Shown: positions 17,481 through 26,158 of the stretch, piece after piece | How positions within the stretch are numbered: position 1 is the stretch's first letter | Layout: each line of letters starts with the position of its first letter | DNA from: Kosakonia sp. SMBL-WEM22 | GTDB taxonomy: Bacteria > Pseudomonadota > Gammaproteobacteria > Enterobacterales > Enterobacteriaceae | Length of the DNA: 64,000 bases | Direction: 5' to 3' | Assembly (NCBI RefSeq): GCF_014490785.1 | Contig: NZ_CP051488.1 | Coordinates: forward strand, 4,588,001 to 4,652,000 | Program-made: the position numbers and the translations under genes | Notes under the pieces: model-generated | Seen by the model: the letters and a program-made list of their open reading frames with translations, nothing else | Database searches by the model: none | What the model was told of the DNA's origin: nothing

Positions 17481-18326
17481 TTATTTCTCACTGTCGACCA
17501 GACCGCGCACAAAGGCGCGCTGCATGGTTAAAACGATAACAACCGGGGGGATCAGCGTCAGCAGCATCGCGGCCATCACCTGGTTCCACTGCGTCGTGCC
17601 CTCGCCGCTCGACATCATCCCTTTAACGCCCGCCACGGCGGTGCCCAGGTTGACATCGCTGATAATCAACAACGGCCATAAATACTGATTCCAGCCGTAG
17701 ATAAAGGTGATGACGAAGAGCGCCGCAAGATTAGTGCGCGACAGCGGCAGGACAATGTCGCGAAAAAAGCGCATTGGCGAAGCGCCATCAATACGCGCGG
17801 CTTCCATCAGCTCGTCCGGTAGGGTCATAAAGAACTGGCGGAAGAGAAAGGTTGCGGTGGCAGAGGCCATTAGCGGTAAAGTCAGGCCGGTATAGCTGTC
17901 GAGCATCTTAAGGTTGGCGATCACTTCCACCGTCGGGAAGATGCGCACCTCTACCGGCAACATCAAGGTACTGAAGATCATCCAGAAGAAGAGGTTTCGC
18001 AGTGGGAAACGGAACCAGACGATGGCGAAGGCCGAGAGGATGGAAACTGAAATTTTCCCTACGGTTATCACTAGCGCCATGATGAAGCTGTTGGTCAGCA
18101 TCAGCCAGAAGGGTGCGCTGTGGGGGCCGACGCCGTTAACCCAAATCGCGCGCAGATTCTCCCACAGATGGCCGCCGGGGATCAGCGTCATCGGCGTGTC
18201 GTACACCGCGTTGATATCAAGCGTGGCGGTGACAAAGGCGACGTAGAGCGGAAACAGCACCACCGCAACGCCTATGATAAGCATGATATGGCTGAACAGC
18301 GTCAGCCCTGGGCGATTCTCAATCAT
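17481..18326 (-). CDS. ugpE: UgpE, permease subunit of the glycerol-3-phosphate ABC importer
   Basis: A 281-residue inner-membrane permease with six predicted membrane segments and the EAA loop that docks the ATPase (EAARIDGASPMRFFRDIVLP). Length equals E. coli UgpE. Its start overlaps ugpA by four bases and ugpC begins one base after its stop, showing tight operon coupling. Confidence 0.96.
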   Translation of the reverse strand: MIENRPGLTLFSHIMLIIGVAVVLFPLYVAFVTATLDINAVYDTPMTLIPGGHLWENLRAIWVNGVGPHSAPFWLMLTNSFIMALVITVGKISVSILSAFAIVWFRFPLRNLFFWMIFSTLMLPVEVRIFPTVEVIANLKMLDSYTGLTLPLMASATATFLFRQFFMTLPDELMEAARIDGASPMRFFRDIVLPLSRTNLAALFVITFIYGWNQYLWPLLIISDVNLGTAVAGVKGMMSSGEGTTQWNQVMAAMLLTLIPPVVIVLTMQRAFVRGLVDSEK

Positions 18327-19210
18327 TGGTAGCGCACCTTACTTTCGACATAGCGGAACTGCACCACCGTCAGCACAATCACCAGCACCATCAGGATCAC
18401 CGACTGCGCCGCAGAGGTGGAGAGATCCAGCCCGGCAAACCCTTCGCGATAAATTTTATAAATCAGCGTGGTGGTTGCCTGCACCGGGCCACCGGCGGTC
18501 GCCGCATCGATAACCGGAAACGTATCGAAGAAGGCGTAAACCAGGTTGACCACCAGCAGGAAGAAACTTACCGGTGCGATCAGCGGCAGTGAAAGTTTGA
18601 AGAAACGGCGAATGGGCCCTGCACCATCAATGGCGGCAGCTTCCACCAGCGAGCGGGGAATAGACTGTAACGCGGCGAAGAAGAAGAGGAAGTTGTAGCT
18701 TATCTGCTTCCAGACCGAGGCGAACACCACCAGAAACATCGCCTGACCGCTGTTCTGCGCATGGTTCCAGTCGTAGCCAAACTGCCCAAGGAAGTGGGTA
18801 ATCAACCCGCGTCCGGGATTGAAGAGAAAGATCCACAATACGGCGGCAACCGCAGGCGCAACGGCATAGGGCAGCAGCATCAAGGTCTGGTAGATGCGGC
18901 TGCCGCGCACCACGTTATCCACCAGCGCGGCAAAGAACAGCGAAACCAGCAGGCCGCTGAAGGTGACCATCGCGCTAAAGCGGATTGTTGTCCAGAAGGC
19001 GTCGAGGTAGTAGCTGTCGTGAAACAGCGCGGTAAAGTTATCCAGCCCGACAAACTGGCTGGAGAGGCCAAAAGGATCAACGCTCTGCACGGAGTACCAC
19101 AGCGCTTCGCCTGCGGGCCAGAGAAAGAAAATCACCGTGATTGCCAGCTGCGGCGCGACGAGCAGATAGGGTAGCCAGCGTGAACGAAACACCGGACGGG
19201 ATGAGGACAT
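18323..19210 (-). CDS. ugpA: UgpA, permease subunit of the glycerol-3-phosphate ABC importer
   Basis: The partner permease of UgpE, 295 residues as in E. coli, with membrane segments spread over the whole length and the EAA motif EAAAIDGAGPIRRFFKLSLP. It is 97 bases downstream of ugpB; that gap holds a REP-like palindrome, a common device for lowering expression of permease genes relative to the binding protein. Confidence 0.96.
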   Translation of the reverse strand: MSSSRPVFRSRWLPYLLVAPQLAITVIFFLWPAGEALWYSVQSVDPFGLSSQFVGLDNFTALFHDSYYLDAFWTTIRFSAMVTFSGLLVSLFFAALVDNVVRGSRIYQTLMLLPYAVAPAVAAVLWIFLFNPGRGLITHFLGQFGYDWNHAQNSGQAMFLVVFASVWKQISYNFLFFFAALQSIPRSLVEAAAIDGAGPIRRFFKLSLPLIAPVSFFLLVVNLVYAFFDTFPVIDAATAGGPVQATTTLIYKIYREGFAGLDLSTSAAQSVILMVLVIVLTVVQFRYVESKVRYQ

Positions 19211-19270
19211 AGTGAGACTCTTTTTGAAAATGCCGGAGGGCGGCGACGCGATAGATTGACCGAGTTACAG

Positions 19271-19298
19271 GCCGGACAAGCGCTGCGCTTATCCGGCC
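19271..19298. repeat. REP-like extragenic palindrome between ugpB and ugpA
   Basis: GCCGGACAAGCGCTGCGCTT followed by ATCCGGC is a near-perfect palindrome of the enterobacterial REP type. A half copy (GCCGGAGGGCGGCGACGCG, from 19232) lies just to the left. In the ugp operon it sits between binding protein and permease genes, where REPs often stabilise the upstream mRNA. Confidence 0.7.
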
Positions 19299-19307
19299 CT
19301 TAATACA

Positions 19308-20624
19308 TTAAGACTTGGTCGACTGCTGGAAGCGGCGCAGCAACTGGTTACCGCGCTCAACCGCTGAGTCCAGCGCCTGTTGCGGCGTCTTCTTACCGGT
19401 CCACACGCTCTCCAGCTCTTCATCAAGCACGGTGCGGATCTGCGGCATATTGCCCAGACGCAGCCCTTTGGTGAAGGCCAACGGCGGCTTGTTTAGCATC
19501 TGACGTGTGGCGATATCCGCCCCCGGGTTTTTATCGTAGAAACCCTGCTGACGTGTCAGATCGTATGCGGCTTTGGTGACAGGCAGATAACCGGTTTTCT
19601 GATGCCACTCGGCAGCGATTTCTGGTTTGGTCAGGAAGTCGAGGAACTGCGCCACGCCTTTGTAGGTCGCGTCATCTTTGCCCTTCATTACCCACAGGCT
19701 GGCCCCGCCGATAATGGCGTTTTGCGGCGCGCCTTTCACATCGGCATCGTACGGCATCATGCCGACACCGTAGTTGAATTTCGCATAGTGGCGAATATCT
19801 GCCAGTGAGCCGGATGAGGCGGTGGTGATAGCACAATCACCGTTGTAGAACTTCTCGGTGGATTCATCTTTACGCCCAAAGTAGCTGAATTCGCCCTTCT
19901 TATTCAGCTCTTCCAGCATGGCGATATGTTTCACCTGCTCCGGCTTATTGAACTCCAGCACCGCATCGGTACCGTCAAAGCCGTTGTTTTTAGTGGCGAC
20001 CGGCAGACCGTGCCAGGCGCTAAAGTTCTCGATCTGGATCCAACCCTGCCAGCCGCTGGCGTAACCGCACTTCATGCCCGCCGCTTTCAGCTTTGCAGTG
20101 TAAGCCGCCAGATCCTGCCAGGTTTTCGGCGGCTGATCCGGGTTCAGGCCCGCTTTTTTGAAAGCGTCTTTATTGTAATAAAGCACCGGTGTGGAGCTAT
20201 TAAAGGGTTGAGAGAGCAGATGACCGGTTTTTGAATCGGTGTAGTAACCCGCAACGGTCGGCACAAACTGACTTTCGTCAAAGGTGATGTCCGCATCTTT
20301 AAAGACCTCGTAAACCGGCTTGATCGCTTTAGAAGCCATCATCGTTGCGGTGCCAACCTCGTAAACCTGCAGCAGCGCTGGCGCATTGCCGGTGCGGAAG
20401 GCGGCAATGCCGGCACTCAGGTTTTGCTCGTAGTTGCCTTTATAGACCGGAACGATTTTGTAGTCGGGATGGGTATCATTAAAACGTTGCGCCAGGGAGT
20501 CGACCTCTTTACCTAACTCGCCATCCATGGAGTGCCAGAACGGGATAGTGGTTACGGCCATGGCATTGCCAGCAAAAACAAATCCCAGCGCCAGACCCAA
20601 AGCTGTATGTCGTAACGTCGTCAT
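19308..20624 (-). CDS. ugpB: UgpB, periplasmic sn-glycerol-3-phosphate-binding protein
   Basis: UgpB captures sn-glycerol 3-phosphate and glycerophosphodiesters in the periplasm and delivers them to UgpAE. The 438 residues equal E. coli UgpB. A signal peptide ends at AMA near residue 24 and the mature protein begins TTIPFWHSMDGELG. The ligand region with SGWQGWIQIENFSAW and GGASLWVMKGKD is conserved. It is the first gene of the operon, with two Pho boxes about 60-115 bases upstream. Confidence 0.97.
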   Translation of the reverse strand: MTTLRHTALGLALGFVFAGNAMAVTTIPFWHSMDGELGKEVDSLAQRFNDTHPDYKIVPVYKGNYEQNLSAGIAAFRTGNAPALLQVYEVGTATMMASKAIKPVYEVFKDADITFDESQFVPTVAGYYTDSKTGHLLSQPFNSSTPVLYYNKDAFKKAGLNPDQPPKTWQDLAAYTAKLKAAGMKCGYASGWQGWIQIENFSAWHGLPVATKNNGFDGTDAVLEFNKPEQVKHIAMLEELNKKGEFSYFGRKDESTEKFYNGDCAITTASSGSLADIRHYAKFNYGVGMMPYDADVKGAPQNAIIGGASLWVMKGKDDATYKGVAQFLDFLTKPEIAAEWHQKTGYLPVTKAAYDLTRQQGFYDKNPGADIATRQMLNKPPLAFTKGLRLGNMPQIRTVLDEELESVWTGKKTPQQALDSAVERGNQLLRRFQQSTKS

Positions 20625-20684
20625 TGTGCTCTCTCTTGTTATACGGGATGCGCGATATCACGCGTTTTGTGCTCGCGAGGTAAC

Positions 20685-20737
20685 ATGACACGCTCGAATG
20701 ACAGAAAAATAACTTTTTAATTACAAAAACATGACAG
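20685..20737 (-). promoter_or_regulatory. Two PhoB-binding (Pho box) regions before ugpB
   Basis: On the minus strand CTGTCATTCGAGCGTGTCAT (20685-20704) and CTGTCATGTTTTTGTAA (20721-20737) follow the CTGTCAT-N4-(C)TGTCAT pattern of Pho boxes. They support phosphate-starvation induction of ugp by PhoB. Confidence 0.8.
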
Positions 20738-20800
20738 CCAGGCGTCAGGGATGTGTCGCACACGTGATGGAAAGATGAAGGAAAAATGGCGACCCAGACA

Positions 20801-20830
20801 AAGGGCTTCCCGGCGAACCAGGAAGCCCTT
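20801..20830 (-). terminator. 3'-terminal hairpin of the hok mRNA
   Basis: AAGGGCTTCC-CGGCGAACCA-GGAAGCCCTT is a perfect ten-pair stem. It ends the leftward hok transcript. The same hairpin recurs at 21336-21365, behind the second leader copy. Confidence 0.8.
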
Positions 20831-20906
20831 TAAGCGGCGCTCGAAGGCAACGCTGCAACAACATCATCGCACCTGAAAGGCAGGGATTGCTCCCTGCCCC
20901 AGGTCG

Positions 20907-21062
20907 CTACTTACCGGATTCGTAAGCCATCAAAGCCGCCACCTCTCTCTCCTTATCCCGGTAGCGAAGCTCGCACAGGGATTTACGGGTCAGGTAGGTG
21001 AATATCAACAGCGTGAAGCAGAGAATAAACACGCAGCAGATAAAAGTTTGCGGGATTTTCAT
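20907..21062 (-). CDS. hok: Hok-family type I toxin (small membrane-depolarising peptide)
   Basis: A 51-residue peptide that reads MKIPQTFICCVFILCFTLLI, then FTYLTRKSLCELRYRD, ending AALMAYESGK. This is the complete Hok architecture: one membrane helix (about 7-25), the conserved TRKSLCE-RYRD segment and the AYESGK tail. Hok peptides insert in the inner membrane and collapse the membrane potential when the antisense Sok RNA fails. AAGGAGTTATAGGCT precedes the ATG at 21062. The leader carries an antisense promoter and a Sok-like RNA. The nearest chromosomal relatives are HokA/HokE types. Confidence 0.9.
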   Translation of the reverse strand: MKIPQTFICCVFILCFTLLIFTYLTRKSLCELRYRDKEREVAALMAYESGK

Positions 21063-21110
21063 AGCCTATAACTCCTTGCCTTTCAGCAGGTAAGAGGCTA
21101 CGCTGACGTT

Positions 21111-21168
21111 GCTTGGGCGTTAGTGTAGCCTCGGGTTAATTGAAAAATTGACTCGGGGCTTTCCTCTT
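21111..21168 (+). ncRNA. sok: Sok-like antisense antitoxin RNA (copy facing hok)
   Basis: Opposite the hok leader, a promoter TTGCCT (21076) - 17 bases - TACGCT (21099) would start a short rightward RNA near 21111. It contains the stem GCCTCGGGTTAATT/AATTGACTCGGGGC followed by TTTCCTCTTT, a terminator shape shared with E. coli SokC. It is complementary to the hok mRNA leader just before the toxin ribosome site. Ends are predicted, not measured. Confidence 0.6.
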
Positions 21169-21335
21169 TCTGCCTCACAACATTTCTGCATAACGTCTTA
21201 ATACAACACAGCCATGAGGCAAAAAGCCTCAAGCGCCGCCCGCATCATATCCCGGTCACATGCCATACTTCATGGCTGAAATATGTTTTTCAGATTTAAA
21301 CCCGATCGCTGATGTTACTGTTTTCACTAATAAAT

Positions 21336-21560
21336 AAGGGCTTCCCGGCGAACCAGGAAGCCCTTATTTGCGCAGCCTCACTTCCTTGCCTTTCAGCAGG
21401 TAAAAGGCTACGCTGACGTTGCTGATGCGTTAGTGTAGCCTCGGGTTAATTGAAAAATTGACTCGGGGCTTTCATCTTTCTGCCTCACATCATTTCTGCA
21501 TAACGTCTTAAAGCACAGTCATGAGGCAAAAAGCCTCAAGCGCCCCCGCATCCTGTTCCG
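21336..21560 (-). pseudogene. Second hok-type leader and terminator lacking the toxin gene
   Basis: This block repeats the hok locus at about 310-base offset. It has the leader (21383-21560, nearly identical to 21073-21250) and the terminal hairpin (21336-21365), but the roughly 240 bases holding the hok reading frame and 3' region are missing and only 17 bases join leader and hairpin. An ATG at 21475 opens a nine-codon Mok-like remnant (MKAPSQFFN). The leader still carries a Sok promoter, so it may make antisense RNA only. Confidence 0.7.
21421..21478 (+). ncRNA. Solitary Sok-like RNA of the toxin-less copy
   Basis: The duplicated leader keeps TTGCCT (21386) - 17 bases - TACGCT (21409) and the same hairpin (GCCTCGGGTTAATT with AATTGACTCGGGGC, then TTTCATCTTT). 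It differs from the first Sok by few bases and could still pair with the neighbouring hok mRNA. Expression is inferred. Confidence 0.5.
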
Positions 21561-21600
21561 GCCCCTCTCGCTGCGTATGGCTAAAGTGCATTTTTCAGAA

Positions 21601-21633
21601 AAAAACCGGCCCTTGCGAGGCCGGTTTTTATTT
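21601..21633 (-). terminator. Terminator of the livHMGF operon
   Basis: On the minus strand AAAAACCGGCCTCGCAAGGG followed by CCGGTTTTTTT forms a strong GC stem with a T tract directly after the livF stop. Confidence 0.88.
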
Positions 21634-21648
21634 TTTTACTTCAACGTG

Positions 21649-22362
21649 TTAGCCGCCGAGGTAAGCGCTTCTCACCGCTTCATTCGCCAGTAGCGCATCA
21701 CCGGTATCTTCGAGCACCACATGCCCGTTCTCCAGCACATAGCCGCGATCGGCGAGCTTCAGCGCCTGGTTAGCGTTTTGCTCCACGAGGAAGATGGTCA
21801 TCCCCTCTTTACGCAACTGCTCAATGGTGTCGAAGATCTGTTGAATGATAATCGGTGCAAGCCCGAGCGACGGCTCATCCAGCAGCAGCAGGCGCGGCTG
21901 GCTCATCAGCGCACGGCCTATCGCCAGCATCTGCTGCTCGCCACCGGACATAGTGCCGGCGCGCTGTATGCGGCGTTCATGCAGGCGTGGGAAGAGTTCA
22001 TACACCCATTTAATACGCGTCTGGTATTGATCGCGGTGGGCAAAGAAGCCACCCATTGCCAGGTTCTCTTCCACGGTCATCCGCGAGAAGACGCGGCGGC
22101 CTTCCGGCACGATCGCGACTGCTTCACGCATAATCTTCGCCGTTTGCCAGTCGGTAATATCTTTACCATCAAACACCACGCGGCCACTGGTGGCGCGCGG
22201 ATCGCCGCACAGCGTGCCGAGCAAGGTGGTTTTCCCTGCACCGTTGGCACCAATCAGGGTCACGATCTCTCCCTGATTAATATGCAGACTGACCTCGTGC
22301 AGCGCCTGGATTTTGCCGTAGTGGGCGCTAACTTTGTCGAAAGATAACATTGCGTTTTCCAT
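21649..22362 (-). CDS. livF: LivF, ATPase subunit of the branched-chain amino-acid ABC importer
   Basis: One of two ATPases driving LivHM. The 237-residue protein equals E. coli LivF. Walker A is GANGAGKTTLL, the signature MSGGEQQMLAIGRAL and Walker B LLLLDEPSLGLAP. The start MENAMLSFDKV at 22362 matches E. coli; an ATG four codons upstream lies inside livG. livG stops two bases before, so the genes are coupled. The gene is last in the operon. Confidence 0.96.
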   Translation of the reverse strand: MENAMLSFDKVSAHYGKIQALHEVSLHINQGEIVTLIGANGAGKTTLLGTLCGDPRATSGRVVFDGKDITDWQTAKIMREAVAIVPEGRRVFSRMTVEENLAMGGFFAHRDQYQTRIKWVYELFPRLHERRIQRAGTMSGGEQQMLAIGRALMSQPRLLLLDEPSLGLAPIIIQQIFDTIEQLRKEGMTIFLVEQNANQALKLADRGYVLENGHVVLEDTGDALLANEAVRSAYLGG

Positions 22363-22363
22363 C

Positions 22364-23131
22364 TTATGCCTCACCCAGATAAGCGCGGATCACGTCCGGG
22401 TTGTTACGAATCTCTTCCGGCGTCCCGTTGGCCAGCGGTGTCCCCTGGTTAACGACATAGATACGGTCGGAAATCCCCATCACCAGCTTCATATCATGCT
22501 CAATCAGCAGGATGGTGGTGTTGTGATGGTTACGCAGCTCGACGATCAGCTCATCCAACTCTTTGGTCTCTTTCGGGTTTAACCCTGCCGCCGGTTCATC
22601 CAGCATCAGGATCTCCGGCTGCGTCACCATGCAGCGAATAATCTCCAGACGGCGCTGATCGCCATAAGCCAGATTGCTGGCCTGGCGGTTGGCGTGGGCT
22701 AACAAACCGATCCTCTCAAGCCAGGTCGCGGCGCGATCGAGCGCTTCGCTCTGCGTACGGCGAAACGCCGGCGTCTTCAACAGGCCAGAGAAGAGCCCGG
22801 TTTTTAACTGCTGATGCTGCGCCACCAGTAAGTTCTCAATCACCGTCATTTCACGGAACAGACGCACATGCTGGAAAGTGCGCACAACGCCCATACGCGC
22901 GATTTGCTGGCCTGGCAGCCCTTCGAGATGCTGATCACGCAGCATAATGGTGCCGCCGGTAGGTTTATAGAACCCCGTCAGGCAGTTGAAGACCGTCGTT
23001 TTTCCCGCGCCGTTCGGGCCAATCAGCGAGACAATCTCCTGCGGGCGCAGCTCCAGCGAGACGTTGTTAACCGCTAGCAAACCGCCGAAGCGCATCATCA
23101 GGCCATTTACCGATAACAGTGGCTGACTCAT
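22364..23131 (-). CDS. livG: LivG, ATPase subunit of the branched-chain amino-acid ABC importer
   Basis: A 255-residue ATPase, same length as E. coli LivG. Walker A is GPNGAGKTTVF, the signature region LAYGDQRRLEIIRCM and Walker B ILMLDEPAAGLNP; the YGDQ variant of the signature is usual for LivG. It works with LivF on the LivHM pore and overlaps livM by four bases. Confidence 0.96.
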   Translation of the reverse strand: MSQPLLSVNGLMMRFGGLLAVNNVSLELRPQEIVSLIGPNGAGKTTVFNCLTGFYKPTGGTIMLRDQHLEGLPGQQIARMGVVRTFQHVRLFREMTVIENLLVAQHQQLKTGLFSGLLKTPAFRRTQSEALDRAATWLERIGLLAHANRQASNLAYGDQRRLEIIRCMVTQPEILMLDEPAAGLNPKETKELDELIVELRNHHNTTILLIEHDMKLVMGISDRIYVVNQGTPLANGTPEEIRNNPDVIRAYLGEA

Positions 23132-24405
23132 GCCTGCTCTCCTTTTGCCTGGCCGTTTTTCAATTTCAGCTGCGGACGCGTCATCGGCAGCAAGCCTTGC
23201 GGACGCCAGATCATCATCAGCACCATCAAACCACCCAGCATTAACATGCTGTACTCATTGAAATCACGCATCAGTTCACGCGAGACCACCAGCAGGATAG
23301 CGGCGAGGATCACCGCGAACTGCGAGCCCATCCCGCCCAGAACGACTATCGCCAGCACAAAGGCGGACTCGGCGAAGGTAAAGGATTCCGGGCTGACAAA
23401 GCCCTGGCGCGCGGCAAACAACGTCCCGGCAAAACCGGCGAACGCGGCGCTGATGGTAAATGCCGTCAGCTTGATGCGCGTCGGGTTAAGGCCCAGCGAG
23501 CGGCAGGCGATCTCATCCTCACGCAGTGCTTCCCACGCGCGGCCCAGCGGCATACGCAGCAGGCGGTTAATGACGAAGAGCGTTATCACCACCAGCAGCA
23601 GCGCCACCAGATAGAGGAACACTACGCGGTCGCTCGGATCGTATTTCACATTGAAGAAGTTGCTGAAGGTATCCCAACCGCCTTCACGCGCTGTACGGCT
23701 AAACTCAAGGCCAAACAGCGTCGGTTTCGGGATCTGGCTGATGCCGTTTGGCCCGCCGGTCACTTCGGTGTTGTTCAGTAGCAGAATGCGCACAATCTCA
23801 CCGAAGCCCAGCGTCACAATCGCCAGATAGTCACCGCGCAGGCGCAGCACCGGGAAGCCCAGCAGGAAACCGGCAGCGGCAGAGACCAGCCCCGCCAGCG
23901 GCAGACAGGTCCAGAAGCCAAGCCCGTAATAGTGGTTCAGCAATGCAAAGGTGTAAGCACCGATGGCGTAAAAACCGCCATAACCCAGCACCAGCAGCCC
24001 AGAAAGGCCAACAACCACGTTCAGCCCAAGACCGAGGATGATGTAGATCATCGTCATGGTGGCAATATCAATGGTGCCGCGCGACACCATAAACGGCCAC
24101 ACTACGGCAATCACCAACAGCGCCAGCAGGAAAAGCTTCTGCTTAACGGTAGATCCATCGATAGCGGGCAGAACAAATTTCGGCCCCGAAACGCCTTTCA
24201 GGCTCTTCTGGAAAACAGGGCGCAGTAACTGGAAGAAAAAGACCACCGCAGTGCCGATAAAGATCCACTGCCAGCGGATATCCGCCGCATTATCGACCAC
24301 CAGTTTGGTGCCATTCAGCTCCAGCTGAACGCCCATAAAGACACCCGCGAGGATAAAGAACATGGCGGCAGAGAGCAGCGCCATCGCAAAATGCATCGGT
24401 TTCAT
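23128..24405 (-). CDS. livM: LivM, permease subunit of the branched-chain amino-acid importer
   Basis: The 425-residue inner-membrane permease equals E. coli LivM. An N-terminal extension with its own membrane segments (about 1-110) precedes the conserved core (GYGGFYAIGAYTFALLNHYY, LREDEIACRSLGLNP, the ATPase-docking loop). It overlaps both livG and livH by four bases. Confidence 0.96.
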   Translation of the reverse strand: MKPMHFAMALLSAAMFFILAGVFMGVQLELNGTKLVVDNAADIRWQWIFIGTAVVFFFQLLRPVFQKSLKGVSGPKFVLPAIDGSTVKQKLFLLALLVIAVVWPFMVSRGTIDIATMTMIYIILGLGLNVVVGLSGLLVLGYGGFYAIGAYTFALLNHYYGLGFWTCLPLAGLVSAAAGFLLGFPVLRLRGDYLAIVTLGFGEIVRILLLNNTEVTGGPNGISQIPKPTLFGLEFSRTAREGGWDTFSNFFNVKYDPSDRVVFLYLVALLLVVITLFVINRLLRMPLGRAWEALREDEIACRSLGLNPTRIKLTAFTISAAFAGFAGTLFAARQGFVSPESFTFAESAFVLAIVVLGGMGSQFAVILAAILLVVSRELMRDFNEYSMLMLGGLMVLMMIWRPQGLLPMTRPQLKLKNGQAKGEQA

Positions 24406-25328
24406 ACTTTCTCTACCTCCGGGCGACCAAGGATGCCGGTCGGCATCACCAGCAGGACGCCAATCAGCAGCGCGAACGAGACCACATCTTTATACTCCGT
24501 GCTCAGATATGCCGAAGAGAGCGCTTCTGCTACTCCGAGGATGAGCCCGCCAATCATCGCGCCTGGAATGCTGCCGATACCGCCAAGCACCGCGGCGGTA
24601 AAGGCCTTCATACCCGCCATAAAGCCAATGTAAGGGTTGATCACGCCATAGAACTGGCCGAGCAGCACGCCAGCCACTGCCGCCATCGCTGCGCCGATCA
24701 CAAAAGTCAGCGCAATAACACGATCGGTGTTGATACCGAGCAGGCTCGCCATTTTTAGATCTTCAGCGCAGGCGCGGCAGGCGCGCCCCATGCGGGAGTA
24801 GCGGATAAAAAGGGTTAGCGCGAGCATCGCGACAAAGGTGACGATCCAGATAACCAGCTGCATGGTGGTAATGGAGGCGGCAAAGTTTTCGCTGCTGCCA
24901 ATAGTCCACTGGCCGTTGAAGAGGCTTGGCAACGCCACGTCGCGCGAGCCTTCCGTCAGGCTGACGTAGTTTTGCAGAAAAATGGACATGCCGATGGCGG
25001 AGATAAGCGCAATCAGACGCTTGGAGCTGCGCACCGGGCGGTAGGCGACACGCTCGATACTCCAGCCGTAGGCGCTGGCGATGATAATCGCGCCGACAAA
25101 ACCGGCTCCGACCAGCAGCCAGCTTGAGTCGATGCCCATCATCATGAGTGCGGCGATAATCATAAAGGAGACGTAACTGCCGATCATGTAGACCTCGCCA
25201 TGGGCGAAGTTAATCATGCCGATAATGCCGTACACCATGGTGTAACCAATGGCGATCAGGGCGTACGTGCTGCCCAGCGTGACGCCGTTGAACATCTGCT
25301 GCAAGAAATAGAGAAACTGCTCAGACAT
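24402..25328 (-). CDS. livH: LivH, permease subunit of the branched-chain amino-acid importer
   Basis: The 308-residue permease equals E. coli LivH and pairs with LivM. Conserved features include GSTYALIAIGYTMVYGIIGM, INFAHGEVYMIG and CRACAEDLKMASLLGIN, the ATPase contact. In E. coli livK precedes it; here only a decayed livK is found, ending 21 bases upstream, so livH now probably relies on the old livK promoter region. Confidence 0.96.
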   Translation of the reverse strand: MSEQFLYFLQQMFNGVTLGSTYALIAIGYTMVYGIIGMINFAHGEVYMIGSYVSFMIIAALMMMGIDSSWLLVGAGFVGAIIIASAYGWSIERVAYRPVRSSKRLIALISAIGMSIFLQNYVSLTEGSRDVALPSLFNGQWTIGSSENFAASITTMQLVIWIVTFVAMLALTLFIRYSRMGRACRACAEDLKMASLLGINTDRVIALTFVIGAAMAAVAGVLLGQFYGVINPYIGFMAGMKAFTAAVLGGIGSIPGAMIGGLILGVAEALSSAYLSTEYKDVVSFALLIGVLLVMPTGILGRPEVEKV

Positions 25329-25348
25329 AACTTAACCTTCTTAAATCT

Positions 25349-25726
25349 CTAAAGATTTTCGTCCAAAGAGAGGGATGACTGTGGCTTTGCCACACAAGAC
25401 GAACCATCGGCGTGTCTCTGGAAGACACAAAACTCAAATCCCTTCAGATCGCCTTTTTCATCCCAGTTCAGCGGCCCTGTCTCGGTTTTAGCCCCGTTGG
25501 CTTTTAATGCGTTAATCAGGTCAGCGGCTCGTTTCAGCGCGCCCAGCGCAGCATCTCTCTACTATCCGGTTAATATTCACCGTAGTAGACAAAGACGATA
25601 TTTTCTTTTTTTAGATGTGCGTGAAGCGCAGAAAAAACTCGTTACCTGACGGTAGTACCTTTAAACAAGACCGCGTTGCCATGACCGGCTTTCAACCATT
25701 CCCGCGACAAATCTTTTCGCGTGCCT
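25349..25726 (-). pseudogene. livK: livK remnant (leucine-specific binding protein), heavily decayed
   Basis: Two pieces of a LivK-like protein can be read on the minus strand. The first, about 25600-25726, gives LKAGHGNAVLFKGTT, a TAA stop, then FSALHAHLKKENIVFVYYGE, matching the middle of LivK/LivJ. The second, about 25349-25560, gives INALKANGAKTETGPLNWDE and KGDLKGFEF, then an FQRHADGSS-type tail, matching the C-terminus. Roughly 100 codons between them and the entire N-terminal half with signal peptide are gone, and the tail runs past the usual end. It cannot make a binding protein. The intact paralogue livJ lies 1 kb to the right. Confidence 0.92.
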
Positions 25727-26158
25727 TTTCATGTCTGCTACCCCGTTTGTGATGTTGTGTGAAAATATTGTTTTTATACGGTCAAAAAGCATTCTGTACT
25801 TTTAATGCACAATGCTATTTTTACCAGTGCCTTTAATGAGTTAGCGCGGTTTTTTGGCGTAAACCACACTAAATACTCTATTTTTCAGGCGATTAAACAG
25901 AGATAATATTCTGTATTCAGCGCGAGATAAACATCTAAAAGCGCAGCTTCCAGCATAAAATAATGGGATTATACGCGGAAGAAAACGCCCTTCGTCAGGT
26001 TAAAATGCTGTATCTTTTTCGATCTCTGACGTTTCTGGCTATGCCAGTCGCTGCGTTAAAACTATTCACCTGTTGTATTAAAAATAAAAAAGTCTCAGAC
26101 CACGACGGGTGAAATTGTTTACACTCACACCCTGTTTCATGTTTTGGACAAACGGTAG
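25727..26158. other. AT-rich region without genes between the livK remnant and panM
   Basis: No reading frame with protein character was seen. The stretch probably combines the former livK promoter/leader (leftward) with the panM promoter (rightward, just before 26159). Many A/T tracts are present, as in Lrp-controlled liv promoters, but no site could be assigned firmly. Confidence 0.5.

Noticed and set aside
21073..21560. CRISPR-like repeat pair
   Set aside because: Only two copies about 180 bases long with promoter, hairpin and Hok-type coding content; it is a duplicated hok/Sok leader, not a CRISPR array.
25349..25726. livK as an intact short gene
   Set aside because: An in-frame stop, a large internal deletion and lack of the N-terminal half rule out a functional binding protein.
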